Positions 26,396-35,122 of a stretch of 64,000 bases of DNA are shown piece by piece. The position numbers and the translations under genes are program-made. The notes below the pieces were generated by a model. That model saw only the letters and a list, made by a program, of their open reading frames with translations, was not told the DNA's origin and searched no databases. Origin of the DNA: RGIG3002 sp045546775 (GTDB taxonomy: Bacteria; Bacillota; Clostridia; Lachnospirales; Lachnospiraceae); NCBI GenBank assembly GCA_045546775.1, contig JAZQDM010000063.1, positions 62,001-126,000 on the forward strand, given 5' to 3'. Position 1 is the first letter of the stretch, and each line of letters starts with the position of its first letter.

Positions 26396-26506
26396 ATGTT
26401 TATAGTATTGGCAGGCGGTTTGTTAGTAATCATCGTTGCAGTGATTGTTGCGGTAGTGTCTTCCGTAGTTTCTGCTGTGGCCGCCAATGAAGATATAGAG
26501 GATTAA
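26396..26506 (+). CDS. 36-aa single-helix membrane peptide
   Basis: ATG at 26396 with an AAAGGTGG site and its own sigma-A promoter. The product is one hydrophobic helix (MFIVLAGGLLVIIVAVIVAV) followed by a short acidic tail (NEDIED). It is followed by a terminator at 26542, so it is a complete monocistronic unit. Signal sites on both sides make it a convincing small gene although no family is recognised. It could be a membrane-protein modulator or a type I toxin-like peptide; neither is shown. Confidence 0.62.
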   Translation: MFIVLAGGLLVIIVAVIVAVVSSVVSAVAANEDIED

Positions 26507-26541
26507 AATACGCTGTTGCGCGTTGAAAACAAGAGAAAGAG

Positions 26542-26576
26542 GGAGTCTGTTGCCGGGAGGCAGTCAGGCTCCTTTT
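26542..26576 (+). terminator. terminator after the 36-aa peptide gene
   Basis: GGAGTCTG and CAGGCTCC pair with one wobble. An inner GCC/GGC stem and TTTT follow. It abuts the ribosome site of the HD gene. Confidence 0.65.
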
Positions 26577-26586
26577 GAGGTGTAAT

Positions 26587-27408
26587 ATGTTACGGGTTAA
26601 TCGGGAAAAAGTGCAGAAAGTGTTTGCGGATTATGTGGAACACTATAACAGCAAAGATGAAAAAGTAAAGTTAAAAATTGTGCATACATACCGCGTGGCG
26701 GATTTAAGTGAACAGATTGCACAGAGCATCGGTTTAAATAGTGCGGAGAAAGATTTGGCGTGGCTTATCGGTATGCTTCATGATATCGGCAGATTTGAAC
26801 AATTAAAAAATTACGGCACATTTATTGATGCACAGTCCATTGACCATGCAGCGTACGGTACGGACATTTTGTTTGAACAAGGTGTAATCCGCGATTACGT
26901 GGACAGTACGGAAGAGGATGAGCTGATAGAAACGGCAATCCGCTGTCACAATGTTTATCGTATTCCGGAGGAGTTGGATGCACGCGCGGAAATGTTTTGT
27001 CAGATTTTGCGGGATGCGGATAAAATAGATATTTTGAAAGTGAATGTGGATTTTCGGTTGGAAGACATTTACAATGTGACGTCAGAGGAACTTCGCAACG
27101 CCCAGGTGTCAGAAGCGGTGCTGGAGAGCTTGAAGGAACATCAGGCGACACTTCGAAGCTTGAAACAGACAAGCGTAGATCATGTAGTAGGACATATATC
27201 TCTGGTGTTTGAGCTGGTGTACCAAAAAAGTCTTGAGATTGTCTTGGAGCAGGGGTATCTGGATAAGCTTCTGAATTTCCGGTCGGACAACCCAAAAACC
27301 ATGGATCAGTTTAAAAAAATCCGCAGCGAAATGGAACGATATATTGCAAAAAACAGATATGAAACAAATGAAATAATAAAAAGGAAAAGGAGAGAAGCTT
27401 ATGAGTAG
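26587..27408 (+). CDS. HD-domain phosphohydrolase
   Basis: A 273-residue HD-superfamily protein. The metal-binding His-Asp pair is in LIGMLHDIGRFEQ near residue 64, with an earlier histidine (KIVHTYRVADL) and later RCHN and RDADKIDIL. It hydrolyses a nucleotide or phosphate ester in known relatives, but the substrate is not readable. The ATG at 26587 follows GAGGTG. It overlaps the next gene by 8 bases, so the two are coupled. Confidence 0.82.
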   Translation: MLRVNREKVQKVFADYVEHYNSKDEKVKLKIVHTYRVADLSEQIAQSIGLNSAEKDLAWLIGMLHDIGRFEQLKNYGTFIDAQSIDHAAYGTDILFEQGVIRDYVDSTEEDELIETAIRCHNVYRIPEELDARAEMFCQILRDADKIDILKVNVDFRLEDIYNVTSEELRNAQVSEAVLESLKEHQATLRSLKQTSVDHVVGHISLVFELVYQKSLEIVLEQGYLDKLLNFRSDNPKTMDQFKKIRSEMERYIAKNRYETNEIIKRKRREAYE

Positions 27409-28327
27409 TTTTGAAAATCTTCGTGTGGTAGATAATTTCTATCAAACCTCGCTGTTTTTCCCGATGCCTACTGTTATTATTAGTACGCTTTGTGAGGACG
27501 GTACAACAAACTTGGGACCGTATTCTTTGGTGCAGCCTTATTACGTTGCCGGTAAGGACTATTATGCCATGTTACTTTGTTGCCGTAATTCCTCCAATAC
27601 GGCCCAAAATATTCTCCGCACCGGAAAGTGTGCAATTAACTTTATCGATGATAAACCAAAGACGTTTAAAGAGGCTGTGAAATTATCCTGGCCGGGTGAT
27701 AAGCCAAGTGAGAAAATGCCAAAATGTAATTTTAAATTGGAAACAAGTATGATAGAAGAAGAAACCGGCGAAAAAAGGCCCATGGTTTTGACCGATGCAA
27801 TTGAGGCAATTGAATGTACTTGGATGCGTCAGTTGGACGGGGCAGATAAGGATATGCCGGGCGAGCTCAACGGTTATGAGGGACCGTATCATGACTTCAA
27901 CGGTATCACAAGCAAATTTGGCGCTCATTTTATCCTTCGCGTGGATAAGATTTTGATGAAGAAAAAATATAGTGATGCCATCATTAATGGTGTGAAAGCC
28001 TCTGATTTCCCGCCGCTTCCGGTGGATTACGGTTATCGTGACAGCAAGAACTTCTGGTTCCATAGAAAGAGAAGAATGCGTGCGGAACTTTTGCAAATGC
28101 GTCAAGCATCTTTGGAATCCGTGCGTTATGCAGCGGACAGGGCAGATGACAAAGTTAAGTTTACGGATGAAGCATTGATGACCGTTTTGGCAGTACCGCG
28201 TGTGTTCCTGTCGCTTGTTCTCAAAGGTTGCGTGGACTGGGCGAAGGAAAACAATGTGGAACTTATTACAGAAGAACATATGAAAATCATTAACGACAAA
28301 CGGGCGAAAGAAAAGCAAAAGAAGTGA
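27401..28327 (+). CDS. flavin reductase-like (flavoredoxin) domain protein
   Basis: A 308-residue protein. The N-terminal split-barrel FMN-binding domain (FPMPTVIISTLCEDGTTNLGPYS, then LLCCRNSSNTAQNILRTGKCAINF) occupies about residues 15-190. A basic helical tail continues to the end and contains a segment reminiscent of PCP-type regulator tails (FTDEALMTVLAVPRVFLSLVLKGCVDWA). It overlaps the HD gene. The family transfers electrons to flavins; the partner here is unknown. Confidence 0.78.
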   Translation: MSSFENLRVVDNFYQTSLFFPMPTVIISTLCEDGTTNLGPYSLVQPYYVAGKDYYAMLLCCRNSSNTAQNILRTGKCAINFIDDKPKTFKEAVKLSWPGDKPSEKMPKCNFKLETSMIEEETGEKRPMVLTDAIEAIECTWMRQLDGADKDMPGELNGYEGPYHDFNGITSKFGAHFILRVDKILMKKKYSDAIINGVKASDFPPLPVDYGYRDSKNFWFHRKRRMRAELLQMRQASLESVRYAADRADDKVKFTDEALMTVLAVPRVFLSLVLKGCVDWAKENNVELITEEHMKIINDKRAKEKQKK

Positions 28328-28382
28328 TGGTAAAAAAAGCTTCCATAGGTTTGCAAATTTAAAGTTGGAGGAAATTGAGGTT

Positions 28383-28601
28383 ATGGAAAAATTATGGAAG
28401 AATGGAATATTCAAATCTTTGTTATCAACAGTAGTGTTTGGTGCAATTTATGCATTGATAACGGTTGTAATGGATGGATTTGTGGAAATTGATAAAATAT
28501 TGGTTACAATGGTTTCCTATTTCCTTGTTACGTGCGTGCTCTATTTCATTGCTCCGAAATTAAGAAAAATCACAGGCCATGATAAAAAAGACAACAACTG
28601 A
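28383..28601 (+). CDS. small two-helix membrane protein (72 aa)
   Basis: Two membrane helices (about residues 10-28 and 38-56) and a charged tail (KLRKITGHDKKDNN). The ATG at 28383 follows GGAGG at 11 bases. A longer frame would need a TTG inside that site. No family is recognised. Confidence 0.6.
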   Translation: MEKLWKNGIFKSLLSTVVFGAIYALITVVMDGFVEIDKILVTMVSYFLVTCVLYFIAPKLRKITGHDKKDNN

Positions 28602-28639
28602 TGATGGTAGGTAAATTTGAATTTTAAGGAGAATATGCG

Positions 28640-29242
28640 ATGAAACTCTATGATATTTCTCAAGAGGTTTTTTGCTGTGAAGTATATCCTGGTGACCCTG
28701 TCCCAGAGAAAAAAGTGCTGAAATCAATGCAGCAAGGCGATGTGTATAATTTGACTGCATTTAGTATGTGTGCACACAATGGTACACACATAGATGCACC
28801 CTTTCATTTTATTAAAGATGGAAAAACAGTTGATGAGATAGGCTTGGATGCATTTGTGGGAATGACTTATGTGACAGAACGTCATGGGATTATCACTGAA
28901 AATGATGCCACGGAAATAATTGAAAAAGCAAAAGAGCAGAACCCCGAAGCAGCTAAAAGGATTTTAATTAAAGGAAACGTTGAAGTGTCTATAGAGGCTG
29001 CAAAAACATTTGCAGCTTCAGATGTTTTGCTTTTGGGAAATGAACCCCAAACAATCGGACCACAAAAAGCACCAATGGCAGTACATCTTGCACTTTTGGG
29101 TGCGAATGTCGTCTTGCTTGAAGGCATTCGATTAGGTGATGTTTGTGAAGGTGTTTATTTGTTAAATGCTGCCCCGCTGAATTTAGCGGGTTCGGATGGT
29201 TCGCCATGCAGAGCTATATTGATAGATATGGATGAGGGATAA
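28640..29242 (+). CDS. cyclase family (kynurenine formamidase-like) metal hydrolase
   Basis: A 200-residue protein with the cyclase-family metal motif HNGTHIDAPFHF near residue 52. EGIRLGDVCEGVYLLNAAPLNLAGSDGSPCRA is the typical end. Members hydrolyse formamides or related amides using a metal held by the HxxTHxDxPxH residues. Only one such gene is present and no kynurenine genes surround it. It opens an AT-rich accessory stretch extending to 31071. A CTTTCAG/CTGAAAG hairpin follows. Confidence 0.82.
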   Translation: MKLYDISQEVFCCEVYPGDPVPEKKVLKSMQQGDVYNLTAFSMCAHNGTHIDAPFHFIKDGKTVDEIGLDAFVGMTYVTERHGIITENDATEIIEKAKEQNPEAAKRILIKGNVEVSIEAAKTFAASDVLLLGNEPQTIGPQKAPMAVHLALLGANVVLLEGIRLGDVCEGVYLLNAAPLNLAGSDGSPCRAILIDMDEG

Positions 29243-29269
29243 CTTTCAGGTTTCCGGTGAGTCTGAAAG
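29243..29269 (+). terminator. possible terminator hairpin
   Basis: CTTTCAG and CTGAAAG pair across a 13-base loop. No T run follows, so function as a terminator is uncertain. Confidence 0.4.
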
Positions 29270-29329
29270 CGCATGAAACTATGAAGTTTACTTTGAGTCA
29301 TATGTAGATATTGATATGATGAATTAGAC

Positions 29330-29370
29330 TTGACAACGGTAGATTATATGCTAAACTTAACGGTGTTAAG
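29330..29370 (+). promoter_or_regulatory. promoter and probable TetR operator
   Basis: TTGACA at 29330 has a TAAACT-type -10 about 16-17 bases later. CTTAACGGTGTTAAG at 29356-29370 is a perfect inverted repeat with a 3-base centre covering the start point. Its position 15 bases before the TetR gene fits autorepression. Confidence 0.6.
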
Positions 29371-29384
29371 ATTGGAGGTTAAGT

Positions 29385-29960
29385 ATGGACAAAAAATATC
29401 ATCATGGGGATTTGAAAATTCAATTAATAAGGTCTGGTTTGCATATGATACAAGAAGATGGGATTAACAAGCTGTCTTTAAGAAGATTGGCGAAGAAGTG
29501 TAATGTCAGCGAAGCGGCTCCCTATAGTCATTTTAGAAACAAGGAAGAATTGTTAATTGCAATACAAGAATATGTAACCGAGCAATTGTCGAAGTGTTTG
29601 AAAGATGCCTATGAGAATACAGAACATAGTAATTCACCGATAGCAATATTAAACATGGGAAAAGCGTATGTTCAGTTTTTTATTGAATATCCGGAATACT
29701 ATTCATTTCTATTTGCGCAACCTTATTTGAAAATAGATTTATCTATGGGTAATGAGTCAAATACATTTGAGCCTTTTCAATACTATAAGGAAAAAGTATA
29801 TTCGATTTATCAAAAAGAAGGTTTCAGTGAGGAACGCATTAAGTATGGTATTATCGCTATGTGGGCAAAGGTTCATGGCCTTGCGGCTATTGCTTCGATG
29901 CAAGGTATAAATAAAGATTTTGAGTGGGAAGATGTTTTAGACAAAATATTGGTTGAATAG
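29385..29960 (+). CDS. TetR-family transcriptional regulator
   Basis: A 191-residue regulator with an N-terminal TetR HTH (KLSLRRLAKKCNVSEAAPYSHFRNKEELL, about residues 25-55) and a variable helical ligand domain. The ATG at 29385 follows TTGGAGG. It is 10 bases ahead of an alpha/beta hydrolase gene and has a palindrome over its own promoter, so it probably represses itself and the hydrolase. Ligand unknown. Codon use is more AT-rich than in the housekeeping neighbours. Confidence 0.88.
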   Translation: MDKKYHHGDLKIQLIRSGLHMIQEDGINKLSLRRLAKKCNVSEAAPYSHFRNKEELLIAIQEYVTEQLSKCLKDAYENTEHSNSPIAILNMGKAYVQFFIEYPEYYSFLFAQPYLKIDLSMGNESNTFEPFQYYKEKVYSIYQKEGFSEERIKYGIIAMWAKVHGLAAIASMQGINKDFEWEDVLDKILVE

Positions 29961-29970
29961 GTGATACATA

Positions 29971-31071
29971 ATGAAAAGAAAGAGAGTGCCTAAAATGATA
30001 ATAGGTTTTTCTGTGTTTGTTTTAGTTTTTTTATTATTAATTTTAATTGTTTTTCCGCCAAGCAAGGGAAAAATACCGCAATTTTATGATGAAAACGGAA
30101 AGGTGATTGAGAATAGCTTAGCTGAAAAGTGTTATTTAGAAGTGGACGATGGAAAGCTTGGAATGGTTATTATGGCAAAGGATACTAGCAATCCGGTCTT
30201 GTTGGTTTGCGGAGGCGGCCCTGGAATTCCGGAATATTTAATGGAATATATGTATCCATCCGGTCTTTCTGATAAGTTTGTGGTTTGTTATTTTGATTAT
30301 AGGGGAACCGGATTATCATACAGTTCTGATATCAAAGCAGAAGAAATGACTTCAGAAAAATACATATCAGATGTAGTAGCGATAACCAACTATTTGTCAG
30401 AGAGGTTCGGACAAGAAAAAATATATATTATGGGTCATTCATTTGGTACATACATTGCCATCAAAACAGTACAACAATATCCTAAATATTATAATGCGTA
30501 TATTGCAATGTCACAGACTTGCAATCAGACAGAGTCTGAATATATGGCATATGATTATATGAAAGCGCAATATGAGCAGCTAGGCAATACCAAAATGGTT
30601 GAGAAATTTGAAAATTGTCCCATTCGAGAATCTGATGAAATGTATACAAAATATTTTTCATCTTCCTTGCGTGACACAGCTATGCATGAATTGGGTGTTG
30701 GAACAACAAGAGATATGGACTCTGTAATTACCGGAATTTTCTTTCCGAGTCTACGCTGTAAAGCTTATACGTGGCAGGAAAGAATAAATTTATGGAGAGG
30801 AAAAGGGCTGTCTGCACAATTCCCGGTTGTAAAGGATTCTACGCATTTTAATGCTTTTAGCGAAATCTCTTCTTTACAAATTCCTATTTATTTTTTTGCG
30901 GGAAAATATGATTATACATGTTGTTTTGATTTGCAATATGAGTATTACGAACAGCTTGATGCCCCTATAAAAGAATTCTATGTGTTTGAGAATTCGGCAC
31001 ATAGTCCTATATTTGAAGAACCTGAAGTGGCAGATAAGTTGTTCGAAGAGATATTGGCCATAGAGTTATAA
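29971..31071 (+). CDS. alpha/beta hydrolase, proline iminopeptidase-like
   Basis: A 366-residue protein with an N-terminal membrane anchor or signal (about residues 10-28). The oxyanion segment GGGPGIPEYL is near residue 76, the nucleophile elbow MGHSFGTY near 155, and a late catalytic His in ENSAHSPIFEE near 348. The domain faces outside if the anchor is not cleaved. Cotranscribed with the TetR gene. A role in cleaving a peptide or antibiotic-like ester is conceivable, not shown. Confidence 0.82.
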   Translation: MKRKRVPKMIIGFSVFVLVFLLLILIVFPPSKGKIPQFYDENGKVIENSLAEKCYLEVDDGKLGMVIMAKDTSNPVLLVCGGGPGIPEYLMEYMYPSGLSDKFVVCYFDYRGTGLSYSSDIKAEEMTSEKYISDVVAITNYLSERFGQEKIYIMGHSFGTYIAIKTVQQYPKYYNAYIAMSQTCNQTESEYMAYDYMKAQYEQLGNTKMVEKFENCPIRESDEMYTKYFSSSLRDTAMHELGVGTTRDMDSVITGIFFPSLRCKAYTWQERINLWRGKGLSAQFPVVKDSTHFNAFSEISSLQIPIYFFAGKYDYTCCFDLQYEYYEQLDAPIKEFYVFENSAHSPIFEEPEVADKLFEEILAIEL

Positions 31072-31089
31072 CATTTTATAATTTAAGAA

Positions 31090-31119
31090 GTCATACCCCT
31101 TGGGAATTTATCATACAAT
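31090..31119 (+). promoter_or_regulatory. sigma-E-type mother-cell promoter of spoIIID
   Basis: CATACAAT at 31112 equals the sigma-E -10 consensus. GTCATAC at 31090 fits the -35, with a 15-base spacer. Known spoIIID genes are sigma-E dependent. The start point would be near 31126. Confidence 0.72.
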
Positions 31120-31140
31120 GGTAAAAAAGCTCCCAGGGGG
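31096..31140 (+). promoter_or_regulatory. stem masking the spoIIID ribosome site in read-through RNA
   Basis: CCCCTTGGGA (31096-31105) can pair with TCCCAGGGGG (31131-31140), with one internal mismatch. The second arm holds the AGGGGG ribosome site. The first arm lies upstream of the sigma-E start, so it exists only in transcripts arriving from the upstream hydrolase gene. The T-rich sequence after it also allows a terminator reading. Confidence 0.55.
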
Positions 31141-31146
31141 TTTTCC

Positions 31147-31413
31147 TTGAAAGATTATATTGAAGAGAGGGCTATGGCCATTGCGACTTATATCATCGAT
31201 TATAATGCGACTGTAAGGCAGACCGCAAAACAGTTTGGGATTTCGAAGTCGACGGTACATAAAGACGTGACTGAAAGATTGATGCAGGTAAATCCGACTC
31301 TTGCAAGAGAAGCGAGAAAAGTGCTGGATGTCAATAAATCGGAACGTCATATTCGAGGTGGTATGGCAACAAAAGAAAAATATTTACATCAGCACGAAAT
31401 AGGACTACAATAG
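31147..31413 (+). CDS. spoIIID: SpoIIID sporulation transcription factor
   Basis: An 88-residue HTH protein beginning MKDYIEERAMAIATYIIDYN. The helix-turn-helix is VRQTAKQFGISKSTVHKDVTERL, and the conserved RHIRGGMATKEKY tail binds DNA in the known family. Length is normal. The start codon is TTG at 31147, six bases after AGGGGG; no ATG is available in the right place. It acts in the mother cell downstream of sigma-E. Presence of this gene marks the organism as a spore former. Confidence 0.95.
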   Translation: MKDYIEERAMAIATYIIDYNATVRQTAKQFGISKSTVHKDVTERLMQVNPTLAREARKVLDVNKSERHIRGGMATKEKYLHQHEIGLQ

Positions 31414-31447
31414 TGCGGGAAACCTAAAGAGAAGTAGGGTACGAAAG

Positions 31448-32788
31448 ATGTTATACAGCAATAAAGATTTGAAAAAGTTAATATTACCACTCGTTATGGA
31501 GCAATTGCTTGCTATTTTGGTCGGATTGGCAGATACGGTTATGATTGCGGGGGAAGGGGAAGCGGCAATGTCCGGTGTTTCCCTTGTGGATACGGTCAAT
31601 ATTTTGATTATTAATATTTTTGCCGCGCTGGCTACCGGCGGTGCTGTGGTGGCAGGGCATTTTCTGGGGCAGAAAGATACAGAAAATGCCGGCAAATCCG
31701 CATGGCAGCTAGTCTTGTTTTGTTTGATGAGCTCGCTTGTGGTGACCGTTTTGTTTATCGGTTTTCACGAGCCGCTGCTACGCCTTATGTTTGGAAGAGT
31801 GGAGGCGGAAGTAATGCAAAGCGCCAAGACCTATCTTGTGCTTACTGCGATTTCGATTTGCCCGCTTGCCATTTATAATGCCTGTGCTGCATTGTTTCGC
31901 GCAATGGGCGATTCCAAAACGACTATGTGCATTTCGATTTTGATGAACGGATTAAATGTCATCGGAAATGCGATTTTGATTTTCGGAGTAAAAATTGGAG
32001 TTGCCGGTGCTGCCATTTCCACAAGTTTTTCCAGAACGGTGGCGATGGTTATTATTCTTGTGCTGATGTTCCAAAGCAAACGAACCATTCATTTGAAAGG
32101 GCGAGTGACGTGGAAATTAAACGGTGTGCTTGTCAAAAAGATTTTGAATATCGGGGTACCGAACGGCTTGGAAAACAGTTTGTTCCAGCTTGGAAAAATT
32201 TTGTTGCTCAGTCTTGTGACAACGTTTGGAACAAATGCCATTGCGGCAAACTCTATTTGTAATGCACTTGCATGTTTTAATATTTTGCCGGGTGTGTCCA
32301 TTAACTATGCACTGCTTTCGGTGGCAGCGGTTTGCGTGGGCGCCGGAGAGTATGGACAAGCCCGTTATTATACGCGAAAACTGGTTAAGATAGCGGTTGT
32401 TTGTATGACAGCATTTTCGTTGTTCTTTTTCGTATTTGCGCCACAGCTTGTGAGCATGTACCGGGCGAGCGAAGCGACCACTGCCATGTCCGTGGAAATA
32501 CTCCGCTGGCATGCAGTGATGGCAATCTTTTTCTGGATACCGTCCTTTACTTTGCCAAATACATTGCGAGCGGCGGGAGATGTTATTTGGACGATGGTCA
32601 TTGCTATCTTTTCCATGTGGATTTTTCGAATCGGGACGGCGTATTTGCTCAGCTCATGGCTCTCGTGGGGCTTGTTTGGCGTGTGGGTTGCAATGACGAT
32701 AGACTGGATTTTCCGTGCGATATGTTACGTTTTGCGTTATCGCGGAAACAAATGGGAACAGTTTATGGCAAAAAATAATAAAGGATAA
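31448..32788 (+). CDS. MATE family efflux transporter
   Basis: A 446-residue, 12-helix MATE protein: ILPLVMEQLLAILVGLADTVMIAG at the start, ALFRAMGDSKTTMCISILMN at about residue 150, and a mirrored second half with GVPNGLENSLFQLGKILL. Members export cationic compounds with Na or H antiport. The gene lies 34 bases after spoIIID but is not known to be part of sporulation. Substrate unknown. Confidence 0.9.
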   Translation: MLYSNKDLKKLILPLVMEQLLAILVGLADTVMIAGEGEAAMSGVSLVDTVNILIINIFAALATGGAVVAGHFLGQKDTENAGKSAWQLVLFCLMSSLVVTVLFIGFHEPLLRLMFGRVEAEVMQSAKTYLVLTAISICPLAIYNACAALFRAMGDSKTTMCISILMNGLNVIGNAILIFGVKIGVAGAAISTSFSRTVAMVIILVLMFQSKRTIHLKGRVTWKLNGVLVKKILNIGVPNGLENSLFQLGKILLLSLVTTFGTNAIAANSICNALACFNILPGVSINYALLSVAAVCVGAGEYGQARYYTRKLVKIAVVCMTAFSLFFFVFAPQLVSMYRASEATTAMSVEILRWHAVMAIFFWIPSFTLPNTLRAAGDVIWTMVIAIFSMWIFRIGTAYLLSSWLSWGLFGVWVAMTIDWIFRAICYVLRYRGNKWEQFMAKNNKG

Positions 32789-32824
32789 TAAAAATCTTAT
32801 ACATCAAAAACAGGAGGAAACTAT

Positions 32825-34381
32825 ATGGAAAACAGCTTTTTCCAAGAGAAAGTAATTGTGATTGATTTTGGCGGTCAGTACAACCAGCTTGTGGCAAGAC
32901 GTGTTAGGGAATGTAACGTTTATTGCGAGATTTATTCCTACAAAACAGATATTGCACAAATTAAGGCAATGAATCCGAAGGGGATTATTCTGACCGGCGG
33001 ACCGAACAGCTGCTATGAAGAAGGAGCGCCGACTTATACAAAGGAGCTTTTTGAGCTTGGGATTCCGGTACTCGGACTTTGCTATGGTGCCCAGCTTATG
33101 ATGCATGTACTCGGCGGAAAAGTAGAAAAAGCACCGGTACGGGAGTATGGCAAAACGCAGGTTTATGTGGACAAGTCATCCCCGATATTTGGCGATGTGT
33201 CTGAGACAACCATCTGCTGGATGAGCCACTTTGATTATATTTCAAACATTGCACCGGACTTTGCAATTACGGCACATACCGCAGATTGCCCGGTGGCAGC
33301 AGCGGAAAACAGAGCGAAAAATCTGTATGCCATTCAGTTCCATCCGGAAGTACTTCACACCCAGGAAGGTACAAAAATGCTTTACAATTTTGTGCGAGGT
33401 GTCTGTGCATGTTCCGGTTCCTGGAGAATGGATTCTTTTGTGGAAGAGTCCATCCAATCCATCCGCAAAAAAGTCGGAAACGGAAAAGTGTTGTGTGCGC
33501 TTTCCGGCGGTGTAGATTCCTCTGTGGCAGCAGTACTTCTTTCCAAAGCCATCGGAGAGCAACTGACCTGTGTCTTTGTAGACCACGGCCTTTTACGCAA
33601 AAACGAAGGCGACGAAGTGGAAGCTGTTTTTGGTCCCGAAGGCAATTACAATTTGAATTTTATCCGTGTCAATGCGCAGGAGCGTTTTTATGATAAGCTT
33701 GCCGGTGTGTCCGAGCCGGAAGAAAAACGTAAAATTATCGGCGAAGAATTTATTCGTGTTTTTGAAGAAGAAGCAAAGAAAATCGGTGCCGTGGACTTCC
33801 TCGTACAAGGAACGATTTATCCGGACGTAGTAGAGAGCGGACTGGGCGGCGAATCCGCAGTCATCAAGTCCCATCACAATGTAGGCGGTTTGCCGTCCTG
33901 TGTAGAGTTTAAAGAAATTATTGAGCCGCTCCGCGACTTGTTTAAAGATGAAGTGCGCAAAGCCGGTTTGGAACTTGGCATTCCGGAATATCTTGTGTTC
34001 CGTCAGCCCTTCCCGGGTCCGGGACTTGGTGTCCGTATCGTGGGCGAAGTGACTGCCGAAAAAGTAAAAATAGTGCAGGATGCAGACTACATCTATCGCG
34101 AAGAAATTGCCAACGCAGGCTTAAGCCAATCCATAGGACAATACTTCGCAGCTCTCACAAACATGCGCTCTGTAGGCGTTATGGGTGATGAGAGAACGTA
34201 CGACTATGCGGTGGCACTCCGCGCCGTAAACACCATCGATTTTATGACCGCCGAAGCCGCCGACATCCCGTTCGATGTACTTCAGAAGGTTATGAGTCGG
34301 ATCATTAATGAAGTGAAGGGCGTAAATAGGGTCATGTACGATTTGACCAGCAAACCGCCCGGAACGATTGAGCTGGAATAG
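32825..34381 (+). CDS. guaA: GMP synthase, glutamine-hydrolysing (full length)
   Basis: A 518-residue enzyme converting XMP to GMP. The glutaminase domain is complete, with the nucleophile in LGLCYGAQL near residue 86 and the FHPEV His/Glu near residue 176. The ATP pyrophosphatase domain has ALSGGVDSSV near residue 225, and the dimerisation tail ends in KPPGTIELE. An AGGAGG site precedes the ATG. A second, glutaminase-less copy is at 54318, so this one probably does bulk GMP synthesis. Confidence 0.96.
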   Translation: MENSFFQEKVIVIDFGGQYNQLVARRVRECNVYCEIYSYKTDIAQIKAMNPKGIILTGGPNSCYEEGAPTYTKELFELGIPVLGLCYGAQLMMHVLGGKVEKAPVREYGKTQVYVDKSSPIFGDVSETTICWMSHFDYISNIAPDFAITAHTADCPVAAAENRAKNLYAIQFHPEVLHTQEGTKMLYNFVRGVCACSGSWRMDSFVEESIQSIRKKVGNGKVLCALSGGVDSSVAAVLLSKAIGEQLTCVFVDHGLLRKNEGDEVEAVFGPEGNYNLNFIRVNAQERFYDKLAGVSEPEEKRKIIGEEFIRVFEEEAKKIGAVDFLVQGTIYPDVVESGLGGESAVIKSHHNVGGLPSCVEFKEIIEPLRDLFKDEVRKAGLELGIPEYLVFRQPFPGPGLGVRIVGEVTAEKVKIVQDADYIYREEIANAGLSQSIGQYFAALTNMRSVGVMGDERTYDYAVALRAVNTIDFMTAEAADIPFDVLQKVMSRIINEVKGVNRVMYDLTSKPPGTIELE

Positions 34382-34455
34382 TAGCCTGCTTTTAGGAAAT
34401 ATTTATATGTCGACAGTCTCTGGCGCATTACCAAAACAAAAATAATTTTTCCCCT

Positions 34456-34484
34456 TTCCAATTCCGCGCGCAAAGTGCTATAAT
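34456..34484 (+). promoter_or_regulatory. promoter of the macrodomain gene
   Basis: TATAAT at 34479 is clear. The -35 (TTCCAA, spacing 17) is weak. It leaves a leader of about 115 bases in which nothing is recognised. Confidence 0.5.
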
Positions 34485-34604
34485 AATAGGCGTAGTGCAA
34501 CTATGTAAACATATAGATTTTACGGAATATTTGGGGCAGGTTATGCTTATATATGTTGTAGAAGTAACTTGTGGTGGTATTACAGTGGAAGGTAGGGAGT
34601 TATT

Positions 34605-35066
34605 GTGAAGTATGAGGTAGTGTATGGAGATCTTTTGAAACTGGATGAAGATGTGGATGCGATTGTGAATTCCGCAAATGCGTTTATGTCGTGCACACGT
34701 GGTGTGAATGAAGAAATACACCGTGCGGCCGGCGAGGATTTTACAAGTTATTGCATGAACCAGGGATGCTTAAGACTTGGCGAGTGCAAAGTGACACCCG
34801 GCTTTAAATTGCCGTATAAGAGTGTGATTCATGTGCTCAGTCCGGTTCATAAAAGAGTGAAAGAGCCAAAAAAAGAATTGGTAAATGCTTATCAGAATGT
34901 GTGTGAAATGGCAGAGAGAAGAAAATTCAAAAAAATTGCATTTCCTTTGTTGAGTGCAGGAAATCATGGATATCCTAAGGATTTGGCATTGGAATGTGCG
35001 AAAGAAGCTCTTGAAACATACCCGTCGGATGAGTTGGAAGTATTACTCGTTCTCAAAGATGCATAA
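34605..35066 (+). CDS. macrodomain (ADP-ribose-binding) protein
   Basis: A 153-residue single macrodomain. The ligand elements GDLLKLDEDVDAIVNSANAFM, the GVNEEIHRAAGEDF loop and FPLLSAGNHGYP are all visible. Relatives hydrolyse ADP-ribose esters or O-acetyl-ADP-ribose. The start is GTG at 34605 after GGGAG. The gene is monocistronic, with its own promoter and a strong terminator. No ADP-ribosyltransferase or sirtuin gene is adjacent. Confidence 0.88.
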   Translation: MKYEVVYGDLLKLDEDVDAIVNSANAFMSCTRGVNEEIHRAAGEDFTSYCMNQGCLRLGECKVTPGFKLPYKSVIHVLSPVHKRVKEPKKELVNAYQNVCEMAERRKFKKIAFPLLSAGNHGYPKDLALECAKEALETYPSDELEVLLVLKDA

Positions 35067-35070
35067 GTAA

Positions 35071-35099
35071 GATGCGGCGTTTTCGCCGCATCTTTTTTT
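35071..35099 (+). terminator. intrinsic terminator of the macrodomain gene
   Basis: GATGCGGCG, TTTT loop, CGCCGCATC, then seven to eight T. A second palindrome (GAATATGC/GCATATTC) follows at 35100-35124. Confidence 0.92.
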
Positions 35100-35122
35100 G
35101 AATATGCGCACTAGGTGCATAT

